Origin: Pseudomonas sp. HR96
Lineage (GTDB): Bacteria; Pseudomonadota; Gammaproteobacteria; Pseudomonadales; Pseudomonadaceae
DNA: 64,000 bases
Assembly (NCBI RefSeq): GCF_034059295.1
Contig: NZ_CP139141.1
Location: forward strand, 3,641,001-3,705,000
Direction: 5' to 3'
Shown here: positions 53,899 through 62,845 of the stretch, one piece after another
Layout of the letters: every line of letters begins with the position of its first letter
How positions within the stretch are numbered: position 1 is the first letter of the stretch
The notes under the pieces: model-generated
Seen by the model: only the letters and a program-made list of their open reading frames with translations
Told to the model about the DNA's origin: nothing
Databases searched by the model: none
Made by a program: the position numbers and the translations under genes

Positions 53899-55152
53899 AT
53901 GGACAGCATGATAACGAGGGGTACCCGACGGCCATTCGCCCTGGCACGGGGCATGGCCCGAGGCGTGGCGACCTTGTCGCTGATCGCCGCCGCCGTGTTC
54001 AGCCAGGTCACCCTGGCCGCCGACGTCAACACCACGGGCCTGGCCGTCACCGACAGCACGGTCACGGTCGGCCAGTTGCACTCGGCCACCGGCACCATGG
54101 CGATTTCCGAAACCGGTTCGATCCAGGCCGAACGCCTGGCCATCGACCAGATCAATGCCTCGGGGGGCATTCTCGGTCGGCAGATCAAGGTGATTCAGGA
54201 AGACGGCGCCTCCGACTGGCCAACCTTCGCCGAGAAGGCCCGCAAGCTGCTGGTCAACGACAAGGTCGCCACGGTGTTCGGCTGCTGGACCTCGGCCTCG
54301 CGCAAGGCGGTGCTGCCGGTGTTCGAGAAAGAGAACGGGCTGCTCTACTACCCGACCTTCTATGAGGGTCTGGAGCAGTCCAAGAACGTCATCTACACCG
54401 GCCAGGAAGCCACCCAGCAGATCCTCGCCAGCCTGGACTGGATCGCCAAGGAGAAAGGCGCCAAGACCTTCTACCTGATCGGCTCGGACTACATCTGGCC
54501 GCGCACCTCCATGAAGATCGCCCGCAAGCACATCGAGAACGTGCTGCACGGCACCGTGGTCGGCGAAGACTACTACCCGCTGGGCAACACCCAGTTCGGT
54601 TCGCTGATCAACAAGGTCAAGCTGAAGAAACCCGACGTGGTCTTCGCCGCTGTGGTCGGTGGCTCCAACGTGGCCTTCTACAAGCAGCTCAAGGCCGCCG
54701 GCGTGACTGCCGACAAGCAGACCCTGCTGACCCTCTCGGTCACCGAGGATGAGCTGCTGGGTATCGGCGGCGAGAACATGGCCGGCTTCTATGCCTCCAT
54801 GAAGTACTTCCAGTCGCTGGACAACCCGGCCAACAAGGCCTTCGTTGCCGCGTTCAAGGACAAGTACGGCGCCAACTCGGTGATCGGCGACGTGACCCAG
54901 GCAGCCTACCTCGGCCCCTGGCTGTGGAAGGCGGCGGTCGAGAAAGCCGGCAGCTTCGACGTCGACAAGGTGGTGGCCGCCTCCCCTGGCATCGAGATGA
55001 GCAACGCGCCGGAAGGCTACGTGAAGATCCACGAGAACCATCACCTGTGGAGCAAGGCACGCATCGGCCAGGTGCAGGCCGACGGGCAGTTCAAGGTGGT
55101 GCACGAGTCGGACCTGATCGAGCCGAATCCGTTTCCCAAGGGTTATCAGTAG
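53899..55152 (+). CDS. urtA: Urea/short-chain amide ABC transporter binding protein
   Basis: A 417-residue periplasmic binding protein of the UrtA/AmiC/LivJ class. An extended N-terminal signal (about residues 1-42, with a basic start and an LAA-type cleavage region) is followed by VGQLHSATGTMAISETGS, typical of UrtA. The ATG at 53899 follows AGGAG; an ATG three codons in is possible. It heads urtABCDE-fmdA. Because a formamidase is in the same operon, formamide or other small amides are as likely as urea to be the substrate. Confidence 0.9.
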   Translation: MDSMITRGTRRPFALARGMARGVATLSLIAAAVFSQVTLAADVNTTGLAVTDSTVTVGQLHSATGTMAISETGSIQAERLAIDQINASGGILGRQIKVIQEDGASDWPTFAEKARKLLVNDKVATVFGCWTSASRKAVLPVFEKENGLLYYPTFYEGLEQSKNVIYTGQEATQQILASLDWIAKEKGAKTFYLIGSDYIWPRTSMKIARKHIENVLHGTVVGEDYYPLGNTQFGSLINKVKLKKPDVVFAAVVGGSNVAFYKQLKAAGVTADKQTLLTLSVTEDELLGIGGENMAGFYASMKYFQSLDNPANKAFVAAFKDKYGANSVIGDVTQAAYLGPWLWKAAVEKAGSFDVDKVVAASPGIEMSNAPEGYVKIHENHHLWSKARIGQVQADGQFKVVHESDLIEPNPFPKGYQ

Positions 55153-55164
55153 TCGCATCGAAAA

Positions 55165-55214
55165 CCGGCCTGGCGCCTGTGCGGGGCAACGTGCCCGAGC
55201 GGCCGCCAGGCCGG
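55165..55214. repeat. Strong hairpin between urtA and urtB
   Basis: The arms CCGGCCTGGCG (55165-55175) and CGCCAGGCCGG (55204-55214) are perfect, and an inner GGGCA-ACG-TGCCC stem sits in the loop. There is no T-run, so it is more likely an mRNA stabiliser or partial terminator than a full terminator. It would favour excess binding protein over permease. Confidence 0.6.
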
Positions 55215-55274
55215 CTTGACTCACCCGCGCACTGCGCACCAAGCCCCCCCGGGATGCGGCCAACGGAGAATCTT

Positions 55275-56192
55275 ATGGAATGGCTATCACAATTCGGCGC
55301 CATCGCCGCCATGCAGGGCTTCAACGGCCTGTCCGTGTTCTGCGTGCTGCTGCTGATGGCCCTGGGGCTGGCGATCATTTTCGGCCAGATGGGCGTGATC
55401 AACATGGCCCACGGTGAATTTCTCACCATCGGCGCCTACACCACCTACGTGATCTCGCACCTGACCACCCTGTATTTCCCGGCGATGCAGCCGTACTACT
55501 TTTTCTTCGCCATCGCCCTGTCGTTCCTGGTCGCTGGCGCCGTCGGCTGGCTGGTGGAGTGGGTGATGATCAGCCGCCTCTACCACCGCCCGCTCGACAC
55601 CCTGCTGGCCACCTGGGGCCTGTCGTTGATGATGCAGCAGACCTTCCGGTCGGTGTTCGGCGCCCGCGAAGTCAGTGCCGAGCCGCCGGAGTGGCTGATG
55701 GGCTCGTTCAGCCTCAGCGACGCCATCGACATCCCGCGCAATGGCGTGTTCACCATGGTCCTTACAGTGTTCATGACCGCCCTGATCTTTTTGCTGCTGT
55801 ACCGCTCGCGTTGGGGCCTGCAGGTGCGCGCCACCATGCAGAACCGGGTGATGAGCCGCGCCGTGGGCATCAACACGAAGAAAGTCGACCGCATGACCTT
55901 CGCCCTCGGCTGCGGCGTGGCCGGGGTCGCCGGCGCGGCATTCACCACCATCGGCTCGACCGGGCCCACGGCCGGATCGCTGTACATCGTCGACACCTTT
56001 CTGACCGTGGTCTTCGGCGGCGCCGCGAGCCTGTTCGGCACCATCGCCTCGGCCTTCGCCATTGCCCAGACCCAATCGATTTCCGAGTTCTTCATGACCG
56101 GCTCCATGGCCAAGGTGCTGACCTTGTCGGCCGTGGTGTTGATCCTGATGGTCCGCCCGCAAGGGTTGTTCGCCAGCAAGTTGCGTAAGTGA
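55275..56192 (+). CDS. urtB: Urea ABC transporter permease UrtB
   Basis: A 305-residue inner-membrane permease of the LivH/UrtB family with about eight helices. Typical stretches are GLAIIFGQMGVINMAHGEF, TLLATWGLSLMMQQTFR and GGAASLFGTIASAF. The ATG at 55275 follows CGGAGA; the longer open frame upstream crosses the hairpin and is not used. It pairs with UrtC to form the channel. Confidence 0.93.
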   Translation: MEWLSQFGAIAAMQGFNGLSVFCVLLLMALGLAIIFGQMGVINMAHGEFLTIGAYTTYVISHLTTLYFPAMQPYYFFFAIALSFLVAGAVGWLVEWVMISRLYHRPLDTLLATWGLSLMMQQTFRSVFGAREVSAEPPEWLMGSFSLSDAIDIPRNGVFTMVLTVFMTALIFLLLYRSRWGLQVRATMQNRVMSRAVGINTKKVDRMTFALGCGVAGVAGAAFTTIGSTGPTAGSLYIVDTFLTVVFGGAASLFGTIASAFAIAQTQSISEFFMTGSMAKVLTLSAVVLILMVRPQGLFASKLRK

Positions 56193-56200
56193 GGCCCTGC

Positions 56201-57399
56201 ATGAATGCGCTCGACAAACTATTGGGTGGCCGCCAGGGCACCGTCGGCCTGCTGATTCTGGCGGCGCTGATCCTGCTGGTGTTCCCGCTGTGCCTGGACG
56301 CCTTTCGTCTGAACATGGTCGGCAAGTACCTGACCTACGCCTTCGTCGCGGTCGGCCTGGTGCTGTGCTGGGGCTACGGCGGCATTCTCAGCCTTGGCCA
56401 GGGCGTGTTCTTCGGCCTGGGCGGCTACTGCATGGCGATGTTCCTCAAGCTGGAAGCCTCGACGCCCGAAGCGACCAAGATCCAGTCCACCCCCGGCATC
56501 CCGGATTTCATGGACTGGAACCAGATCACCGAACTGCCGGCGCTGTGGGTGCCTTTTCACAGCTTCACCTTCACCGTCATCGCGGTGATCGTGGCCCCCG
56601 TGCTGCTGGCCCTGGTGATCGGCCTGGCGATGTTCAAGCGGCGGGTCGGCGATGTGTACTTCTCCATCGTCACCCAGGCGATCGCGCTGATCCTCACCGT
56701 GCTGATCGTCGGCCAGCAGGGCCTGACCGGCGGGGTCAACGGCATCACCGACCTCAAGACGGTGATGGGTTGGGACATCACCAGCGACAGCGCCAAGCTG
56801 ACCCTGTACTTCATCAACGCCGCGCTGCTGCTGGGCTGCATCGTGCTGGGCAAGTTCATCCTCGCCTCCAAGCTCGGCCGCCTGTTGATGGCCATGCGCG
56901 ACAAGGAAGAGCGGGTGCGCTTCTCCGGCTACGACGTGGCCAGCTTCAAGGTCTTCGTGTACTGCGTGGCGGCGGCCTTCTCGGCCATCGGCGGGGCCAT
57001 GTTCGCTCTGCAGGTGGGCTTCATGTCGCCCTCCTTCGTGGGCATCGTGCCGTCCATCGAGATGGTCATCTTCGCCGCCGTGGGCGGGCGCATGTCGCTG
57101 CTCGGCGCCGTCTACGGCTCGTTGCTGGTGAACTACGGCAAGAGCTATTTCTCCGAGTCGTTTCCCGAACTGTGGCTGTACCTGATGGGCGGGCTGTTCA
57201 TCGCCGTGGTCATGTACTTCCCCAACGGCCTGGCCGGGGTCTGGGACAGCCAGTGGCGACGCTTTCGCGCCCGCCGCCAGCGCCCGATGCCACTGCCACC
57301 GACGCCACTGCCACCAGTCGCCACGCCGGCTGCCACCGAGTCGCCCGCGCACAGCCTTCCCAGCCAGCCCCTGCCCACTCCGCCAGTCGAGGTGCAACC

Positions 57400-57403
<4 letters not shown>
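56201..57403 (+). CDS. urtC: Urea ABC transporter permease UrtC
   Basis: A 400-residue LivM/UrtC-type permease. Typical stretches are VGLVLCWGYGGILSLGQGVFFGLGGY and GLTGGVNGI. A Pro-rich cytoplasmic C-terminal tail (about residues 355-400) is longer than usual and low in complexity. The ATG at 56201 follows GAGG, 8 bp after the urtB stop; a GTG at 56189 is less likely. The stop overlaps the urtD start (ATGA). Confidence 0.92.
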
Positions 57404-58158
<755 letters not shown>

Positions 58159-58171
58159 TGAGGGGCCGTAC

Positions 58172-58861
58172 ATGTTCAACGTCAAACAGCTGTCCTGCGG
58201 CTACGCCCAGAGCCAGATCCTGCACGACCTCGACCTGGATGTGGCGAAGCAGGAAATCGTCGCCATCATGGGCCGCAACGGCATGGGCAAGACCACGCTG
58301 TTCAAGAGCCTGATGGGCATCCTGCCGCAGTGGCGCGGCCAGGTGCAGGTCGACGGGGTCGAGGTGTCGACCCTGGAGACCCACGCCCGGGTCGGCCAGG
58401 GCATGGCCTACGTGCCCCAGGGGCGGATGATCTTCCCGGCCATGAGCGTGCTGGAAAACATCCAGACCGGCCTGCCCGCCTCTGCCCGCGGCGTGGTCCC
58501 GCAGGACCTCTACGACCTGTTTCCGGTGCTCTACGACATGCGCGGGCGCAAGGGCGGCAACCTCTCGGGCGGCCAGCAGCAACAGCTGGCGATCGCCCGG
58601 GCGCTGGCCACCAACCCCAAGGTGCTGCTGCTCGACGAGCCCACCGAAGGCATCCAGCCCTCGATCATCAAGGACATCGCCCGCACCCTCAAGGACATCC
58701 GCACCCTGCGCCAGCTGACCATCGTGGTCTCCGAACAGGTGCTGTCGTTCACCCTGGACATCGCCGACCGCTTCCTGGTCATCGAAAAAGGTCGCTTCGT
58801 GGTCGAGGAGACCCGCGCCAACGTCGACGAAGCCACCATCAGCCGTTACCTGTCGGTGTGA
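58172..58861 (+). CDS. urtE: Urea ABC transporter ATPase UrtE
   Basis: A 229-residue ATPase of the LivF/UrtE type. Walker A is GRNGMGKTT, the signature is LSGGQQQQLAIARAL and Walker B is LLLDEPTEGIQPS. It forms the heterodimeric motor with UrtD. AGGGG lies before the ATG, 13 bp after the urtD stop. Confidence 0.94.
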   Translation: MFNVKQLSCGYAQSQILHDLDLDVAKQEIVAIMGRNGMGKTTLFKSLMGILPQWRGQVQVDGVEVSTLETHARVGQGMAYVPQGRMIFPAMSVLENIQTGLPASARGVVPQDLYDLFPVLYDMRGRKGGNLSGGQQQQLAIARALATNPKVLLLDEPTEGIQPSIIKDIARTLKDIRTLRQLTIVVSEQVLSFTLDIADRFLVIEKGRFVVEETRANVDEATISRYLSV

Positions 58862-58894
58862 CAGGCCGTTCTACTACCGGTAAGGAGCAATGCC

Positions 58895-60124
58895 ATGACT
58901 GAAACATTGATCAAAGTCGACCTGAACCAGCCCGTGACCGAGAACGAACAGGTGCACAACCGCTGGCACCCGGACATCCCCATGGCCTGCTGGGTCAAAC
59001 CGGGCGACGACTTCATCCTCGAGACCTACGACTGGACCGCCGGCGCGATCAAGAACAATGACGATGCCAGCGACGTACGCGACGTCGACCTGTCCACCGT
59101 GCATTACCTGTCCGGGCCGGTGGGCGTGCACGGCGCCGAGCCTGGCGACCTGCTGGTGGTCGACCTGCTCGACATCGGCGCCAAGCCCGAGTCGCAATGG
59201 GGCTTCAACGGCTTCTTCTCGAAGCAGAACGGGGGCGGCTTTCTCACCGACCACTTCCCCCTGGCGCAGAAAGCCATCTGGGACTTCAAGGGCATGTTCA
59301 CCAGTTCGCGGCACATTCCGGGCGTCGAATTCGCCGGGCTGATCCACCCGGGGCTGATCGGCTGCCTGCCCGACCCGGTCATGCTCGCGGCCTGGAACCG
59401 CCGCGAGCAGGAGCTGATCGACACCGACCCGCACCGCGTACCGCCCTTGGCCAACGCGCCGATGGCGCCGACCGCGCACATGGGCAAGCTCAAGGGCGAC
59501 GCCCGCTACAAAGCCGCGCTGGAAGGCGCGCGCACCGTGCCGCCGCGCGAGCATGGCGGCAACTGCGACATCAAGGACCTGTCGCGCGGCTCGAAGATCT
59601 TCTTCCCGGTGTACGTCAACGGTGCCGGGCTGTCGGTGGGCGACCTGCACTTCAGCCAGGGCGACGGCGAGATCACCTTCTGCGGCGCCATCGAGATGGC
59701 CGGGTGGGTGCACATGAAGGTCGAGCTGATCAAGGGCGGCATGGCCAAGTACGGCATCAAGAACCCGGTGTTCAAGCCCAGCCCGATCGTGCCCAACTAC
59801 AACAATTACCTGATCTTCGAAGGCATCTCGGTGGACGAACAGGGCCAGCAGCACTACCTGGACGTCAACGTCGCCTACCGCCAGGCCTGCCTGAACGCGA
59901 TCAACTACCTGACCAAGTTCGGCTACTCGCCCGCCCAGGGCTACGCCCTGCTCGGCTCGGCGCCGGTGCAGGGGCACATCAGCGGCGTGGTCGACATCCC
60001 CAACGCCTGCGCCACCCTGTGGCTGCCGACCGACATCTTCAAGTTCGACATCAACCCCAACGCCGAGGGCCCGATCAAGCACCTGGACGGCAGCATCGAC
60101 CTGCCGATCGCCCAGGATAAATGA
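58895..60124 (+). CDS. fmdA: Formamidase (FmdA/AmdA family)
   Basis: A 409-residue amidase of the acetamidase/formamidase family, which hydrolyses formamide to formate and ammonia in the cytosol. Family features are FNGFFS, the HPGLIGCLPD segment, HGGNCDIKDLSRGSK (a conserved Cys/Asp region), GDLHFSQGDGEITFCGAIE and the C-terminal VVDIPNACATLWLP. TAAGGAG lies at a good distance before the ATG. Its place after urtE argues that the transporter imports its substrate as a nitrogen source. Confidence 0.93.
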   Translation: MTETLIKVDLNQPVTENEQVHNRWHPDIPMACWVKPGDDFILETYDWTAGAIKNNDDASDVRDVDLSTVHYLSGPVGVHGAEPGDLLVVDLLDIGAKPESQWGFNGFFSKQNGGGFLTDHFPLAQKAIWDFKGMFTSSRHIPGVEFAGLIHPGLIGCLPDPVMLAAWNRREQELIDTDPHRVPPLANAPMAPTAHMGKLKGDARYKAALEGARTVPPREHGGNCDIKDLSRGSKIFFPVYVNGAGLSVGDLHFSQGDGEITFCGAIEMAGWVHMKVELIKGGMAKYGIKNPVFKPSPIVPNYNNYLIFEGISVDEQGQQHYLDVNVAYRQACLNAINYLTKFGYSPAQGYALLGSAPVQGHISGVVDIPNACATLWLPTDIFKFDINPNAEGPIKHLDGSIDLPIAQDK

Positions 60125-60163
60125 ACTGACGCGAGCCGCATGTCTGGTGTGGGACGGCTTGAG

Positions 60164-60240
60164 TGGGAGGGGGCAAAGCCCCCGAGCTTTTGACCAAAGG
60201 CCAAAGGCCAAGAGCTCGGGCGCTTCGCACCCTCCTACCC
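60164..60240. repeat. Long hairpin between fmdA and fmdB
   Basis: GGGAGGG at the left pairs with CCCTCC at the right, and CCCGAGCT pairs with AGCTCGGG inside. The loop carries a doubled CCAAAGG. The left edge (GTGGGAGGGGGCAAAGCCCCC) is a piece of the same repeat family as the two tandem arrays. It may lower fmdB expression or terminate some transcripts. Confidence 0.55.
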
Positions 60241-60290
60241 TGCCCCCACCCAGCCAACCTGTAGCCCCTTTCCCTTACCGAGGAAAACCC

Positions 60291-60638
60291 ATGCCCCTCT
60301 ACGAATACGACTGCCCCAGCTGCGGCGACTTCACCGCGCTGCGCAAGATGGACGCGCGCAACGAGCCCTGCGCCTGCCCGTTGTGCGCCCAGCCCTGCCC
60401 CCGGGTCATCCTCACCGCACCGGGCCTGGCCACCCTGGCCGGCAATACCCGCAAGGGTATGCAAATCAACGAGCGCGCCGCCCACGAGCCGAAAACCCTC
60501 GAGCAGTTTCGCGACAGCCGCCGCCACCCCAGCGGCTGCAGCTGCTGCGGCCCGAGCAAGCCGCTGGCGCCGACCCAGGCCAACCCCCATGCGCTCAAGG
60601 CCAAGCCCAGCGGGCGGCCGTGGATGATCAGCCACTGA
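60291..60638 (+). CDS. fmdB: FmdB-type zinc-ribbon protein
   Basis: A 115-residue protein with the FmdB regulatory-type zinc ribbon: MPLYEYDCPSCG, then CPLCAQPCP, giving two Cys pairs. A second Cys group near the C-terminus (GCSCCGPS) is an extra. Proteins of this family are encoded beside formamidase genes and have been proposed to regulate them, but the mechanism is unclear. CGAGGAAA precedes the ATG. Confidence 0.88.
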   Translation: MPLYEYDCPSCGDFTALRKMDARNEPCACPLCAQPCPRVILTAPGLATLAGNTRKGMQINERAAHEPKTLEQFRDSRRHPSGCSCCGPSKPLAPTQANPHALKAKPSGRPWMISH

Positions 60639-60687
60639 GCCCACAGGCGTCTACACTGAGCTAGCCCTCATTCGCCAAGGCTGCGTC

Positions 60688-61440
60688 TTGAAGCATTTCG
60701 CCCTGATCGCCCCATTGATCTGCCTGCTGCTTGCCCTACCGGTGCAAGCTGCCAGCTATCAGGTGGTGACCGAGGAATGGGCGCCCTATAACTATCAGCA
60801 GGGTACGCAGCTCACCGGCATGACCACCGACGTGGTGCGCGCGATCATGGCGATCACCGGCGACGACTTTCCCATCACCCTGCTGCCGAGCATGCGCAGC
60901 AGCCACGTGCTGCAGACCCGGCCCAGGACCATCCTCTACTCCATGTTCCGCACCCCGGACCGCGAACAGCGCTACAAGTGGGTGGGGCCGATCACCGAAG
61001 AAACCATCACTCCCTGGCAGCTCGCCAACACCCTGCAGCCGATCGACTCCCGCGAGCAGCTGCTGCAGGCCCCGCAGATCACCACGCGCCAGGCCGGGCT
61101 GATCCCCGACACCCTCAAAACCCAGGGCTTCGGCAATTTGGACCGCAGCGCCGGCAACAACCTGCAGCTGTATAAAATGCTGCTGGCCGGGCGCACGCCG
61201 ATCATCGTCGGCGACACCGCCGCCGGCGTGGCCTATTACAGCCGGCTGCTGAGCCTGGCGCCGGGCACCCTGCGCCAGATTCCGGTTGAGATCTATCGCG
61301 CGTCCTTGTACATCGCCTTCAGCCTGGATAGCGATGACCGGGTCGTGGCGGCCTGGACCCAGGCCTTGGAGCGCTTGCGTCACACCGGCGAGCTGGAGCG
61401 CATCCGCCTGCGGTACGAGCAGCCGCTGGACGGCAATTGA
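60688..61440 (+). CDS. Family-3 extracellular solute-binding protein
   Basis: A 250-residue exported protein with a signal peptide (about 1-21, ending VQAA) and an amino-acid-binding-like fold (YQVVTEEWAPYNYQQGTQLTG). The only start that keeps the signal peptide is a TTG at 60688 after AAGG; the next ATG would remove it. There are no transporter partners in the window. It belongs to the same broad group as the protein at 39914-40651. Confidence 0.82.
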   Translation: MKHFALIAPLICLLLALPVQAASYQVVTEEWAPYNYQQGTQLTGMTTDVVRAIMAITGDDFPITLLPSMRSSHVLQTRPRTILYSMFRTPDREQRYKWVGPITEETITPWQLANTLQPIDSREQLLQAPQITTRQAGLIPDTLKTQGFGNLDRSAGNNLQLYKMLLAGRTPIIVGDTAAGVAYYSRLLSLAPGTLRQIPVEIYRASLYIAFSLDSDDRVVAAWTQALERLRHTGELERIRLRYEQPLDGN

Positions 61441-61509
61441 AAGCACATTTGGCCAAGATTCGCCGGGGCGGCGGTGCCAAGCTTGCCGCCTCACCCCGCG
61501 AGGTCTGCC

Positions 61510-61929
61510 ATGCTCCCTACTCCCCGCCGCTTTGCTCAAGCTCCGGCGGCGCTGCTGCCGCTGGGCCTGTTGTGCATGCGCGTGGCCGTGTCGCTGCTGG
61601 TGTTGCACGTACACGGCCTGCCCAAACTGCTGCACTGGCACGAGCAGCTGGCGCTGATCGAGGACCCGTTCGGCCTCGGCGCGCGGCTGACCCTGGGCCT
61701 GGCCGTGTTCGCCGAGGTGCTCTGCCCGCTGCTGCTGATCCTTGGCCTGTGCGCCCGCCTGGCCTGCCTGCCGATTCTGGCGGTGCTGGGAGTGGCGCTG
61801 GTGTTCGTGCATCCCGAGTGGAGCGTCGAGCAAGGGCAGTTCGCCTACCTGCTGGGCATTCTGTTCGCCGGCCTGGCCTTGACCGGGCCGGGGCCCTGGG
61901 TGCTCGGTCGGCGACCCGCCAGGCACTGA
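61510..61929 (+). CDS. DoxX-family membrane protein
   Basis: A 139-residue protein with about four membrane helices and the DoxX pattern (LLCMRVAVSLLVLHVHGLPKLLHW, AEVLCPLLLILGLCARLA, FVHPEWSVEQGQFAYLLGILFAGLAL). The family is associated with thiosulfate:quinone oxidation, oxidative stress and redox membrane complexes, but small members have no fixed role. The ATG at 61510 follows GAGG. Confidence 0.82.
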   Translation: MLPTPRRFAQAPAALLPLGLLCMRVAVSLLVLHVHGLPKLLHWHEQLALIEDPFGLGARLTLGLAVFAEVLCPLLLILGLCARLACLPILAVLGVALVFVHPEWSVEQGQFAYLLGILFAGLALTGPGPWVLGRRPARH

Positions 61930-62020
61930 ACACCGACGCCGGCCTTGCCCTTGGTCTGGCCAAGGGGCATGATTTGCGCACCTCGGCCAACCTGGCTCTG
62001 GCTGACCGGAGCAACCCCCC

Positions 62021-62845
62021 ATGGGCCTGGAACATCGCAACAACGTCACCGTGCTGGGGAACGGGCCCGCGACGCTGATCTTCTCCCACGGCTTTGGCTG
62101 CGACCAGTCCATGTGGCGCTACCTGTACCCGCACTTCACCGACACCTTTCGCGTGGTGCTGTACGACCACGTCGGCGCCGGGCAGTCGGACCTGAGCGCC
62201 TACGATCCGGAGAAATACAACTCACTGGCCGGCTACGCGCAAGACCTCGGCGAAATCATCGAGCAGTATGGCGAAGGCCCGGTGATCCTGGTCGGCCACT
62301 CGGTCAGCGCCATGATCGGCGCCCTCGCCGACCGCCTGCTGGCCGGGCGCATCGCCGGCCACGTGATGGTCGGCCCCTCCCCCTGCTACATCGACTCCCA
62401 GGACTACGTCGGCGGCTTCAAGCTGGCGGACATCCATTCGCTGCTCGACACCCTGGACAGCAACTACCTGGGCTGGTCCAGCAGCATGGCCCCGGTGATC
62501 ATGGGCGCGCCCGGGCAGCCGGCGCTGGGCAAGGAGCTGACCAACAGCTTCTGCCGTACCGAACCCAGCATCGCCAAGCAGTTCGCGCGGGTCACCTTCC
62601 TCTCCGACAACCGCCAGGACATCCACGGGCTGGCCACGCCGACCCTGATCCTGCAATCGACCGACGACCTGATCGCCCCGGTCGCCGTCGGCGAATACCT
62701 GCACGCCGTGCTGCCAGCCAGCACCTACTGCCTTATCCCCAACGTCGGCCATTGCCCGCACATGAGCACGCCCAGCGCCTGCTCCGAGGCGATGGACCGC
62801 TTCCTCGCCCCGTGGGCCGCCGCGAGCAGCGTCGCCTATGCCTGA
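62021..62845 (+). CDS. RsbQ-like alpha/beta hydrolase
   Basis: A 274-residue hydrolase of the RsbQ/KAI2/D14 type. The oxyanion region is FSHGFGCDQSMW, and the Ser nucleophile is in GHSVSAMIG. The catalytic Asp is in STDDLIAP and the His in VGHCPHMS. In Bacillus, RsbQ is needed with the PAS phosphatase RsbP to sense energy stress. Here the stop overlaps the start of a PAS histidine kinase by 8 bp, so the same sensing logic may feed a kinase instead. GGAGC precedes the ATG. The ligand is unknown. Confidence 0.88.
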   Translation: MGLEHRNNVTVLGNGPATLIFSHGFGCDQSMWRYLYPHFTDTFRVVLYDHVGAGQSDLSAYDPEKYNSLAGYAQDLGEIIEQYGEGPVILVGHSVSAMIGALADRLLAGRIAGHVMVGPSPCYIDSQDYVGGFKLADIHSLLDTLDSNYLGWSSSMAPVIMGAPGQPALGKELTNSFCRTEPSIAKQFARVTFLSDNRQDIHGLATPTLILQSTDDLIAPVAVGEYLHAVLPASTYCLIPNVGHCPHMSTPSACSEAMDRFLAPWAAASSVAYA

